Shown: piece by piece, positions 1-5,980 of the stretch
Position numbering within the stretch: position 1 is the first letter of the stretch
Layout: every line of letters starts with the position of its first letter
Assembly (NCBI GenBank): GCA_035275625.1
Contig: DATEMK010000039.1
Location: 1 to 7,844 of the forward strand
Direction of reading: 5' to 3'
DNA from: DATEMK01 sp035275625
GTDB taxonomy: Bacteria; Bacteroidota; Bacteroidia; AKYH767-A; OLB10
Length of the DNA: 7,844 nucleotides
Notes under the pieces: model-generated
Told to the model about the DNA's origin: nothing
Database searches by the model: none
What the model saw: the letters and a program-made list of their open reading frames with translations, nothing else
Translations under genes and position numbers: made by a program

Positions 1-2
1 CG

Positions 3-572
3 AAAGTAAAAACGTTTACAGAGAAACCCGATCTGGAAATGGCAAAATTCTTTCTCCACACGGGAGAGTTTCTCTGGAATGCAGGTATTTTCATCTGGAA
101 CCTCAAAGCCATTATGAAAGCCGTTCATGAATTTCTTCCCGAAACCGATGCGCTCTTTAAAGATGGCGATGCCTTTTACAATACTCCCGAAGAAATGCAG
201 CATGTAAAAAAAGCGTATGAGCAATGCTCAAACATTTCCATTGACTTTGGCATCATGGAAAAAGCGAAAAACGTTTTTGTGATGGATTCTGAATTCGGCT
301 GGAGCGATTTGGGAACTTATGGTTCCCTGTACGAGCATATCAAACATGATGAAAACCAGAATGCCGTTGTCGGAAAAAATGTGATGCTGTATGATTCTAA
401 AAACTGCATCGTCAACATGCCGAAAGAAAAACTGGTTGTTTTGCAGGGACTGGATGATTACATTGTGGTGGAATCAGATTATGTACTGCTCATCTGCCGC
501 AAGCGTGACGAGCAGCAGATTCGGCAGTTTGTGAATGATGTGAAAATAAATAAAGGAGATCGGTATGTTTGA
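3..572 (+). CDS. manC: Mannose-1-phosphate guanylyltransferase, C-terminal part (5' end outside window)
   Basis: The enzyme joins mannose-1-phosphate and GTP to give GDP-mannose, the cytoplasmic donor for mannose, fucose and rhamnose-type sugars in surface glycans. The frame is open from the first full codon at 3, so the true start lies upstream; 189 residues are visible of a family usually near 350-360. Family landmarks seen in order are FTEKPD (the FxEKP sugar-nucleotide motif), FLWNAGIFIWN, SIDFGIMEKA and FGWSDLGTYGSLYEH, followed by the beta-strand-rich tail NCIVNMPKEKLVVLQGLDDYIVVES. It ends soon after this tail, so there is no fused phosphomannose isomerase domain as in the long bifunctional ManC/AlgA type. 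Base composition is less AT-rich than the genes to the right, as fits a conserved housekeeping gene. The next gene is convergent, so this is the last gene of its transcription unit in the window. Confidence 0.93.
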   Translation, partial: KVKTFTEKPDLEMAKFFLHTGEFLWNAGIFIWNLKAIMKAVHEFLPETDALFKDGDAFYNTPEEMQHVKKAYEQCSNISIDFGIMEKAKNVFVMDSEFGWSDLGTYGSLYEHIKHDENQNAVVGKNVMLYDSKNCIVNMPKEKLVVLQGLDDYIVVESDYVLLICRKRDEQQIRQFVNDVKINKGDRYV

Positions 573-615
573 TTTTTCGACTAAAAAATTTGGAGACAAC
601 CGGCAGGAATTCTAA
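565..615 (+). other. 16-codon ORF overlapping the manC end, with a strong Shine-Dalgarno
   Basis: An ATG at 565 overlaps the manC stop and is preceded by AAAGGAG at 552-558, a strong ribosome binding site with normal spacing. This is unusual here, as the other starts in the window lack one. The frame reads MFDFSTKKFGDNRQEF and stops at 613-615, just before the repeat-like non-coding DNA begins. It could be the stub of a former downstream operon gene cut by the intergenic element, or chance, since the AAAGGAG also encodes part of the manC C-terminus. I do not recognise the peptide. Confidence 0.2.
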
Positions 616-859
616 TAACCTGTGTGCCCGCCTTTCACTGCAAGTCCGTCCCGATAGTTATCGGGAGGCTTTCCGTTTCAGTCGGGTCTAATTTCGTAGG
701 GAGTCGCTTCGCATCAGCATTTTAAAAAATACAAAATTGAATTTTTTGTTAATCCCGAAGAGGGCAAAAGTCCGGTGGACTTTTGAGCCAGATTGAGATC
801 AGCCAAGTTTATAGAAAACCAAACCATAAACATCACGATGCCGAAGGCATCGAATTATA
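616..859. repeat. Non-coding region with three short-loop palindromes between convergent genes
   Basis: No convincing coding sequence is seen in these 244 bases. Three near-perfect hairpins lie in it: TCCCGATA/TATCGGGA with a 2-nt loop (649-666), CAAAAGTCC/GGACTTTTG with a 3-nt loop (765-785) and CGATGCC/GGCATCG with a 3-nt loop (836-852). An AT-only inverted repeat, AAAATT-G-AATTTT, lies between the first two. The stretch 620-720, with ATAGTTATCGGGAGGCTTTCCG and neighbouring text split around it, resembles from memory the small interspersed palindromic repeats common in Bacteroidota genomes; this is recollection, not a search result. The region separates two converging genes, so the hairpins may also act as terminators, though none has a clean T-run. 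Confidence 0.5.
836..852 (-). terminator. Possible terminator hairpin for the minus-strand protease gene
   Basis: A perfect 7-bp stem CGATGCC/GGCATCG with a 3-nt loop begins 7 bases beyond the protease stop codon. Its position suits a terminator, but the bases after the stem on the minus strand (TGATGTTTATGG) are only moderately T-rich, so an intrinsic terminator is not proven. It may equally be one unit of the palindrome cluster in this gap. Confidence 0.3.
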
Positions 860-1831
860 TTATCTTATAATTAATGCACCTGTTTTGCATTTTTCCACAA
901 AGATTTCACCAGCCCCATATTTTGATGATTTACTTTGATACCCTCCAGCTTTGGGTTCAATGTAGCTATATTTCCAGGAACGCACCATTAGATTATAAAA
1001 ACATTGTTTTTGTGAGGGCTCAAGTGTTAATTGTTTAATACCAGCGCCTCGTATGGTGACAGATAACTTTACATTTGTATTATTTGTAAAACAATAATCT
1101 CCAACATTATTTTCTTCACAATCTTTATTTGGTACAAAAGAATCCTTAACAGAATTATCATTAGTTAAAGGAATTTTAGCAATTCCATCAAAATCTTTTA
1201 TTTCTTCCCATATTTCATTAAAAGGAATTGACCATCCCACATTTGGATTTAATTCAGTAATAGAATCAAGTCTGTATAGATCAATAGCAACGTTTATCCC
1301 TATAAGCTCACCTTTATTATTTACCAATGCTCCGCCACTTGAACCGAAATAAATTTTTGCGTCATGCTGAAGGTAATTTTTTGCTGAAATATCATCCTTG
1401 AGTTTTAAATTCCTTTTTCTCGAAAATAGACCTTGGCTTATTGTACCATCTAATCTGCGTGGGCTTCCCATCGCATAAACTTGTTCTCCTTCCTTTAAAA
1501 AATCATTGTTTCCAAATTTGATGGCAGGTAAGGAACTGTTTTTGATTTTAAATACTGCAAAATCTCTTTCCTTATTTATTAATATAATTTTATCTTCTTC
1601 ATAAGATTTATTGTCCTGATCTATTACAGTCATTTTTTTTCCATTATAAACATGATAATTTGTTATTATTATACCGTCTTGCCCAATAACAACTCCACTT
1701 CCCGTCCCGCTTGAATTTTTAATAGATACAACAGAATTTTTAATCATTGACTTAATTTCTTCGGATTTATATTGGGCATTGAGAGAATAATGAAACATTA
1801 GTAATATGCTAAGAATAATAAGTTTTTGCAT
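860..1831 (-). CDS. Secreted trypsin-like serine protease (HtrA/S1C type) with cysteine-containing C-terminal domain
   Basis: Predicted peptidase of 323 aa acting outside the cytoplasm. The start chosen is the ATG at 1831: it gives a clean signal peptide (MQKLIILSILLMFHYSLNA, cleavage before Q20), whereas the longer frame from 1885 adds 18 polar residues ahead of it. The protease domain spans about 25-215. The catalytic triad is visible: H60 in ITNYHV, D90 in ERDFAVFKI, S165 in GSSGGAL, followed by GELIGINVA as in DegP/HtrA-like enzymes. Unlike classical HtrA there is no PDZ domain; instead about 90 residues follow with four cysteines (238, 247, 277, 315), including GDYCFTNNT and KQCFYNL, probably a disulfide-bonded beta domain. 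That domain's role is unknown to me. Substrate is unknown; envelope protein quality control or processing is inference. The gene is divergent from the barrel gene at 2261. Confidence 0.88.
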   Translation of the reverse strand: MQKLIILSILLMFHYSLNAQYKSEEIKSMIKNSVVSIKNSSGTGSGVVIGQDGIIITNYHVYNGKKMTVIDQDNKSYEEDKIILINKERDFAVFKIKNSSLPAIKFGNNDFLKEGEQVYAMGSPRRLDGTISQGLFSRKRNLKLKDDISAKNYLQHDAKIYFGSSGGALVNNKGELIGINVAIDLYRLDSITELNPNVGWSIPFNEIWEEIKDFDGIAKIPLTNDNSVKDSFVPNKDCEENNVGDYCFTNNTNVKLSVTIRGAGIKQLTLEPSQKQCFYNLMVRSWKYSYIEPKAGGYQSKSSKYGAGEIFVEKCKTGALIIR

Positions 1832-1895
1832 GATTAATATCTTTGAATTTCCTTTTTTTTCCATTGTTTGTTTCTCACAAACCATTTTTCAACAG

Positions 1896-1926
1896 CGAAA
1901 GTAAATTTAATTTTCAACACTGCCAA
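1896..1926 (-). promoter_or_regulatory. Candidate Bacteroidota-type promoter for the protease gene
   Basis: On the minus strand TTG (1926-1924) is followed after 20 nt by TACTTTCG (1903-1896), one mismatch from the TAnnTTTG -7 consensus. Transcription would start near 1889, giving a leader of about 58 nt to the ATG at 1831 but only about 4 nt to the ATG at 1885. This agrees with the shorter protein start. Not tested experimentally. Confidence 0.4.
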
Positions 1927-1967
1927 TACCCCTAAAAAGAAATCCTATCCGTAAGGTAGCCAATTAT

Positions 1968-2021
1968 AAAAATCAAGGTTTCCCTTGATACAAACAATAT
2001 CAAGGTTTCCCTTGATTTTTT
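1968..2021. repeat. Twin copies of an 18-bp palindrome in a divergent intergenic region
   Basis: The sequence ATCAAGGTTTCCCTTGAT occurs twice without a mismatch, at 1972-1989 and 1999-2016, a 27-bp period with a 9-bp spacer. Each unit is a 7-bp inverted repeat (ATCAAGG/CCTTGAT) around a 4-nt loop. The outer flanks are A5 on the left and T6 on the right, so the first arm of unit 1 can also pair with the last arm of unit 2 as an 11-bp stem. On RNA each outward direction ends in a stem followed by U5-U6, like a bidirectional terminator. Yet the flanking genes point away from it, so an operator, a small-RNA end or the scar of a lost gene are alternatives. Confidence 0.75.
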
Positions 2022-2260
2022 GTATTATTTAATTACTTTCTTTTACGCACGGTTATGTTGTCATTTAATAATATTTATTTCATAATCTGTAAAATATTTA
2101 TTTCCCTTTTCATGACGCAATTACGATTAAATTATGTAATATAACATACTCTTTTCTTTTAAAATTTCCTCCAATGTTAAAAACCTTCCTTTATTATTAC
2201 CTTTAAAACCTAAATTACGATTGAAAAAAATTTATAATAACAAAATAAATCTCAAGCACT
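2022..2260. other. AT-rich upstream region of the barrel gene, no gene seen
   Basis: This very AT-rich stretch holds no plausible coding frame. It contains a 12-bp direct repeat AATATTTATTTC (2070-2081 and 2093-2104) and a 10-bp direct repeat AATTACGATT (2119-2128 and 2213-2222); with such base bias these may be chance. The bases just before the start codon at 2261 show no Shine-Dalgarno, as is usual in Bacteroidota. Confidence 0.5.
2198..2205 (+). promoter_or_regulatory. Candidate -7 box (TACCTTTA) for the outer-membrane barrel gene
   Basis: TACCTTTA is one base from TAnnTTTG and identical to the box found before both duplicated secreted-protein genes at 4208 and 6164. A start near 2212 would give a leader of about 49 nt. 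The upstream element is poor (AATG at 2173-2176, in the position of TTTG), so the call is tentative. Confidence 0.3.
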
Positions 2261-3091
2261 ATGAAAAAATATTTATTGACTACTCCTTTATTTTTTACAT
2301 TATTTGCAGCAATGTTTTTTTCCATTTATACTAATTTATCTTTTGCGCAGTCTGCCTCTCCCAAAAAATATAAATGGGGTTTATCTGTTGCAATAAACGA
2401 TGCTCATTCACAAATTGCTTTTCTTGGAGGAACGGCTTTAGCAATGGATGCCGAAGGCAATATGGTAAGTGGAGGTGAAAAGACAAATAAATCTTATTCT
2501 TTAAGCATTATTCCAAAATATTTTATTAATGATGAATGGCTGATTCGGTTTGAATACGGAATCACCCAAATAAACCTGACAAATTTTAACACTGTAACTT
2601 CGTCCGGACTTTATGCTTCAATCCATTATCCGTTGCTTCATGATACTATAAAGCAGAAAATAAACAGGTTTGTTGCAGGTGCTCAGTTTAATTTTTTTAA
2701 GAATAAAATAATTGAATCCTACGGAGGAGTTAATATACCTTACATCAAATATTCTGCTATAACACGCCATACATATACTGATCAACGAAATGTAGCCACA
2801 GATACTTTAATGTATAGTTACATCGAAAACAAAAATATTCCCGGAGGATATGCTGCCGGTTTGGGCGTTTTTGCCGGTTTTAATGTTCATGTATTCAAGC
2901 ATGTTTCTTTGGGTGCAGAGTTTTCTTCAGCACTGTTGCATTATAAAGTAGGGGGAGCATCTATTTATGAATCATCAGTACAAATTGCACCTGGTCCTTT
3001 TCAAACAACAAGGTATGAATACAATGAATCTTATAAAGCCACCCGGTTTACAAAAATATTAGCCTCTTTTAATTTAACCTTTTGGCTTTGA
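2261..3091 (+). CDS. Outer-membrane beta-barrel protein
   Basis: A 276-aa protein, probably a small beta-barrel inserted in the outer membrane. Residues 1-30 form a signal peptide: lysines at 2-3, a long hydrophobic run to about 27, then SFAQ with cleavage before SASPKK. The mature part alternates polar and hydrophobic residues with many aromatics and glycines in recurrent strands, for example SYSLSIIPKYF, WLIRFEYGITQI, GLYASIHYPLL, RFVAGAQFNFF, GLGVFAGFNVHV, VSLGAEFSSALLHY. It ends in ASFNLTFWL, with hydrophobic and aromatic residues close to the C-terminus as in barrel-assembly signals. This matches the general Bacteroidota 'outer membrane beta-barrel' class (porin/OmpW-like size) but no specific family motif is recognised; transport or structural function is unknown. 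It stands alone on its strand, between the divergent protease gene and a convergent small gene. Confidence 0.75.
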   Translation: MKKYLLTTPLFFTLFAAMFFSIYTNLSFAQSASPKKYKWGLSVAINDAHSQIAFLGGTALAMDAEGNMVSGGEKTNKSYSLSIIPKYFINDEWLIRFEYGITQINLTNFNTVTSSGLYASIHYPLLHDTIKQKINRFVAGAQFNFFKNKIIESYGGVNIPYIKYSAITRHTYTDQRNVATDTLMYSYIENKNIPGGYAAGLGVFAGFNVHVFKHVSLGAEFSSALLHYKVGGASIYESSVQIAPGPFQTTRYEYNESYKATRFTKILASFNLTFWL

Positions 3092-3140
3092 TTCCACTCA
3101 CTTAAATTTTAATATAAATATTTCAAAAAAACAAAAAAAA

Positions 3141-3395
3141 TTATGAAAACAAAAACCAGTAAGATTCACGCAATGATAATTGCCGGAATCTTTTGCTCTT
3201 ACTACCAATATAATTTATTATATCCTGTTCAGATAAATTTCTAATTTTCGCCAGCGATAATTTTGTTGATTTTTCCACATCTGCATTAGAAGGATATTTA
3301 TAGAAGTCAGGCTTAAATTTATGTTTTAATGTATCCTGGGAATAAAGATAAGTTGGAATAATAAACAGAAATAATAAACAGATTTCTTTTTTCAT
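3141..3395 (-). CDS. Small secreted protein, function unknown
   Basis: An 84-aa protein that I do not recognise. Residues 1-19 are a convincing signal peptide (MKKEICLLFLFIIPTYLYS, then QDTLKH), so the mature product of about 65 residues is exported. The lone cysteine is at residue 6 inside the signal, so it is not a lipoprotein. The mature part is basic and probably helical (EKSTKLSLAKIRNLSEQDIINYIGSK), ending in an aromatic tail, YWFLFS. The lysine- and isoleucine-rich composition suits the host. It is transcribed convergently with the barrel gene, 49 bp apart, and a consensus -7 box lies upstream at 3422. It could be a full small protein or the N-terminal part of a longer ancestral one; no downstream continuation was seen. 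Confidence 0.6.
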   Translation of the reverse strand: MKKEICLLFLFIIPTYLYSQDTLKHKFKPDFYKYPSNADVEKSTKLSLAKIRNLSEQDIINYIGSKSKRFRQLSLRESYWFLFS

Positions 3396-3421
3396 ATAAC
3401 AGTGTTTATTTGATATTGAAG

Positions 3422-3429
3422 CAAATTTA
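3422..3429 (-). promoter_or_regulatory. Candidate -7 box for the small secreted protein gene
   Basis: On the minus strand TAAATTTG matches the Bacteroidota TAnnTTTG element exactly. Transcription starting near 3415 would leave a leader of about 20 nt before the ATG at 3395. A TTTG lies upstream but only 13 nt away, shorter than the usual spacing, so the -33 part is weak. Confidence 0.45.
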
Positions 3430-3494
3430 TCAAAAAGTTTTTCAAACTAAAAAGATTATCTAATGAAGATAAGAATACGGAATGTATTTGATCT

Positions 3495-3533
3495 AAAAAG
3501 AGACTACCATAAAATTTCAGGCAGCCTCTTTTT
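3495..3533 (-). terminator. Intrinsic terminator of the cysteine-rich protein gene
   Basis: Arms 3495-3508 and 3520-3533 form a 14-bp stem around an 11-nt loop. On the minus-strand RNA all 14 positions pair, two of them as G-U wobbles, and the stem ends in U5; on the plus strand the same positions are A-C mismatches. The hairpin is therefore directional and serves the gene ending at 3540, six bases upstream. It insulates that gene from the small secreted protein gene beyond. Confidence 0.8.
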
Positions 3534-3539
3534 GCAAAT

Positions 3540-4010
3540 TTAATTGTCAATTACATTATTAGCTTTAACCAGAATTGCGCCACCTGGAATAATTCGGCTA
3601 GGCATGCTTATACTCAGTTTGCAACATCCGCTACATGTAGGATTGGGATAACAACTTGTTGTATTCATAGCTGTCCTTACCTCACAACTTCCAGTCCCGG
3701 TACAACTGCATGAAAATTCAATAGTTCCGGCATTCTGCCGGGCTGAGGAAGTATTATCAAAAAATACGAACCAATAGGTTCCAACGTCTGGAATAGTAAC
3801 TGATTGCTCATTCATTTCAGCATCTGTAAGATTATATACACTGGATCTGACAGAAGGATCAACTGCAATATCCTGTTTTGTTACATAAACAGTTCCGTTT
3901 TCAGTTGTCAGAGTAATTTCCACATAGTGATCTTTTGATACTAAAGATTTATAGGTTTGGCTTTGTACATTTGTTAAAGTTTCATTTTTATGCCGGTTTT
4001 CTTTCTGCAT
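3540..4010 (-). CDS. Cysteine-rich protein of unknown function
   Basis: I do not recognise this 156-aa protein. The ATG at 4010 was chosen; a TTG four codons upstream (4022) is possible. The N-terminal 20 residues are polar (MQKENRHKNETLTNVQ) with no signal peptide. Residues about 25-95 look beta-rich (HYVEITLTTENGTVYVTKQD, VGTYWFVFFDN). A cysteine cluster follows at about 100-130: CSCTGTGSC, then SCYPNPTCSGCC, eight cysteines in all, suggesting disulfides or metal binding. The tail is SISMPSRIIPGGAILVKANN. Such a cysteine pattern would fit an exported protein. In-frame codons upstream of the TTG do encode a basic-hydrophobic stretch (GKNILFLFFFIFITQ, about 4047-4091), but no ATG, GTG or TTG precedes it. 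A terminator follows the stop directly, supporting a real gene. Confidence 0.65.
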   Translation of the reverse strand: MQKENRHKNETLTNVQSQTYKSLVSKDHYVEITLTTENGTVYVTKQDIAVDPSVRSSVYNLTDAEMNEQSVTIPDVGTYWFVFFDNTSSARQNAGTIEFSCSCTGTGSCEVRTAMNTTSCYPNPTCSGCCKLSISMPSRIIPGGAILVKANNVIDN

Positions 4011-4020
4011 AATATTTTTC

Positions 4021-4257
4021 AAAGGTGTCAGACCTGTGTATTTATGCTGGGTTATGAAAATAAAAAAAAATAGAAACAGGATGTTTTTACCAGAGTTAAA
4101 ACTTATTTTTCGTTCGGTTTAAAACGTAAAATAAACTCTTTTTTATAGCTGCTCAGACCTGTATAATTAAGCGAAATTTTGATTTGGATTTTGCTGATTG
4201 ATGCTATTACCTTTATAGTATCAAACTTATATAGTTCAAATTTAAAATCTTACTGCC
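4021..4257 (+). promoter_or_regulatory. Duplicated leader, copy 1, with paired TCAGACCTGT motif
   Basis: The leader starts at the 5' edge of the minus-strand cysteine-rich gene and runs to the ATG at 4258. It holds TCAGACCTGT at 4028-4037 and 4153-4162, both on the plus strand, 125 bp apart. Between them are an A-rich tract, TTATTTTTCGTTC and GTTTAAAACG, all recognisable again in copy 2. Conservation of non-coding DNA suggests a regulatory or structured-RNA role, or simply descent by duplication; the sequence does not decide. Confidence 0.65.
4183..4215 (+). promoter_or_regulatory. Candidate promoter of the first duplicated gene
   Basis: TTTG (4183-4186) is followed after 21 nt by TACCTTTA (4208-4215), one base from the Bacteroidota -7 consensus TAnnTTTG. 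Element, spacing and surrounding bases are all kept in copy 2. Transcription would start near 4222, some 36 nt before the ATG. No Shine-Dalgarno is seen; the start context TCTTACTGCCATG is nearly the same in both copies. Confidence 0.55.
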
Positions 4258-5946
4258 ATGAAAAAAAATTGCACTATTACACTTCTGTTTGTTTTGTTCT
4301 CTTTCAAATTAGCAACTGCTCAATGTTCTCCGCCCGTAGCAAGCGCTGATCTTGATATTTCAAACGTGAGAGCACGATTGCTCACCAGCGGAAGCATGTG
4401 GTGGGATACTACAGGCGCCCGATATGAAGTACCAAAAGGAACGGGCAAGACTTCCATATTCGCAGGCGGGTTATGGATAGCAGGAATAGATCCCGGGGGT
4501 CAGTTAAGAACAGCTTGCATGACTAATGGTCAGGGTGGAAATGATTTTTGGCCCGGGCCTGATGGTACCCTGGCAAACTGTATTGCTTATGACAGGATCT
4601 GGAAACTGAATAAACCGGATGTAGTGAATTTTGTAAACACCGGGACAACCACTGTTCAGGATATTATTGACTATCCGGGAAATAGTCCCGGTTCCAATGT
4701 TCCTTTAGCGCCTTATTTCGATAACAACGGTGACGGAATATATAATTATCTCGATGGCGATTACCCGTATTTTAATTTAGGAACAGGCTCTCCTGATTGC
4801 TGTGATATATTGCACGGTGACCAATGCCTCTGGTGGGTTATAAATGATGTTGGAAATGTTCATACTGTTACTAACTCGCCTCCCATCGGGCTTGAAATAC
4901 GCTGCCAGGCTTATGCATTTGATTCTGCTCATACGCAAACTATCAACAGCACATTCTATCAATATACAATGATTAATCGTTCAGGTGCTGCCTATTCACA
5001 TTGTTATTTCGGACAATGGGTGGACGCTGACTTAGGTTTTTATCTTGATGATTATATCGGCTGCGATGTTGAAAAAGGGGTCGGATATTGTTATAATGGT
5101 GATTGGATGGACAATCTTCCTGATGGCTATGGCGCCACCCCGCCTGCAATTGGTGTTGATATTTTACACGGGCCTTTTGCTGATCCCGGTGATGGAATAG
5201 ATAATGACAGGAATGGAATTATTGATGAACCAGGTGAAGATGTTACTTTGTCAAAGTTGGTCTCTTATGCAAATAATAATGATCCTATAATAGGAGCTCC
5301 GATTTACGCTTCACATTATTATTCTTATCTCAAAGGTTTTTGGAAAAATGGAGGCCCAATGACTTATGGCGGAAACGGGTATAATCCTCTAAGTACTAAC
5401 TATTGCAATTTCATGTGTCCCAATGCGACAGACCCGCAATACTTTTCAACTTTAGGTCCCTGGACAGAGGAAATAGCCGGTAATATTGTTGATGATAGGA
5501 TATTGCTCAACTCAGCAGGTGAGTTTACTCTTTTACCGGGAGCAGTACACTGCATTACAATCGGTGTTGTCTGGGCAAGGGCCGACTCCGGGGATAATCG
5601 TGCAAGCATTCCTTTAATGTTAACCGCTGATAGTATTATTCAATTGATTTTTGATTCCTGCTTTACAGATTTTTCAACAAACGTTAATCAATTGGCAGAA
5701 GGAACTGTTTCAGGCATCGCACCCAATCCTTTTTCCGACAAAACAATCATACATTTTAATAATCCCGCAGGTGAAAATTTTTCCTTTAAATTGTTTGATA
5801 TAAATGGAGCTTTAATAAAAAACATTTTAAACATTAAGAAGAATTTTCTTATTGTTGAAAGAGAAAATTTAAAAAGCGGGATGTATATTTTTAAACTATC
5901 CGGTGAAAGCGGTAAGGTAAGCTCAGGGAAATTGATGGTAGAATAA
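4258..5946 (+). CDS. Secreted T9SS cargo protein with type A sorting domain, copy 1
   Basis: A complete 562-aa protein. Residues 1-21 are a Sec signal peptide (cleavage before QCSPP). The large middle part begins with LDISNVRARLLTSGSMWWD and YEVPKGTGKTSIFAGGLWIAG, a start shared with a common group of large T9SS-exported proteins in Bacteroidota whose function is not known to me. Two acidic loops look like calcium sites: DNNGDGIYNYLDGD (155-168) and DPGDGIDNDRNGIIDE (309-324). The mature part has 14 cysteines. Residues about 486-562 form the type A C-terminal sorting domain: GIAPNPFSDKTIIHF, LKSGMYIFKL and the end GKLMVE. This tail directs export through the outer membrane by T9SS, after which it is normally removed and the protein is fixed to the surface or released. 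Enzymatic activity cannot be inferred. It has its own leader and promoter. Confidence 0.88.
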   Translation: MKKNCTITLLFVLFSFKLATAQCSPPVASADLDISNVRARLLTSGSMWWDTTGARYEVPKGTGKTSIFAGGLWIAGIDPGGQLRTACMTNGQGGNDFWPGPDGTLANCIAYDRIWKLNKPDVVNFVNTGTTTVQDIIDYPGNSPGSNVPLAPYFDNNGDGIYNYLDGDYPYFNLGTGSPDCCDILHGDQCLWWVINDVGNVHTVTNSPPIGLEIRCQAYAFDSAHTQTINSTFYQYTMINRSGAAYSHCYFGQWVDADLGFYLDDYIGCDVEKGVGYCYNGDWMDNLPDGYGATPPAIGVDILHGPFADPGDGIDNDRNGIIDEPGEDVTLSKLVSYANNNDPIIGAPIYASHYYSYLKGFWKNGGPMTYGGNGYNPLSTNYCNFMCPNATDPQYFSTLGPWTEEIAGNIVDDRILLNSAGEFTLLPGAVHCITIGVVWARADSGDNRASIPLMLTADSIIQLIFDSCFTDFSTNVNQLAEGTVSGIAPNPFSDKTIIHFNNPAGENFSFKLFDINGALIKNILNIKKNFLIVERENLKSGMYIFKLSGESGKVSSGKLMVE

Positions 5947-5980
5947 TTTGGATTTTACTTTTTTTTTTAAAACCACTTTT

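Noticed and set aside
1832..1885. N-terminal extension of 18 codons on the protease (ATG at 1885)
   Set aside because: It would bury the signal peptide behind a polar stretch and leave only about 4 nt of leader from the candidate promoter. The ATG at 1831 is the better start.
2044..2061. ACGCACGGTTATG text resembling part of an integron-type recombination site
   Set aside because: Only one short piece was seen, with no matching partner core, no integrase gene and no cassette structure nearby.
4777..4962. Minus-strand open frame of 61 codons inside the first T9SS cargo gene
   Set aside because: It is antisense to a well-supported gene, and a similar antisense frame appears in the second copy simply because the genes are duplicates. 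No signal, domain or promoter of its own.
5947..5980. T-rich run after the first cargo gene as a terminator
   Set aside because: A run of ten T is present but no stem precedes it, so an intrinsic terminator cannot be supported.
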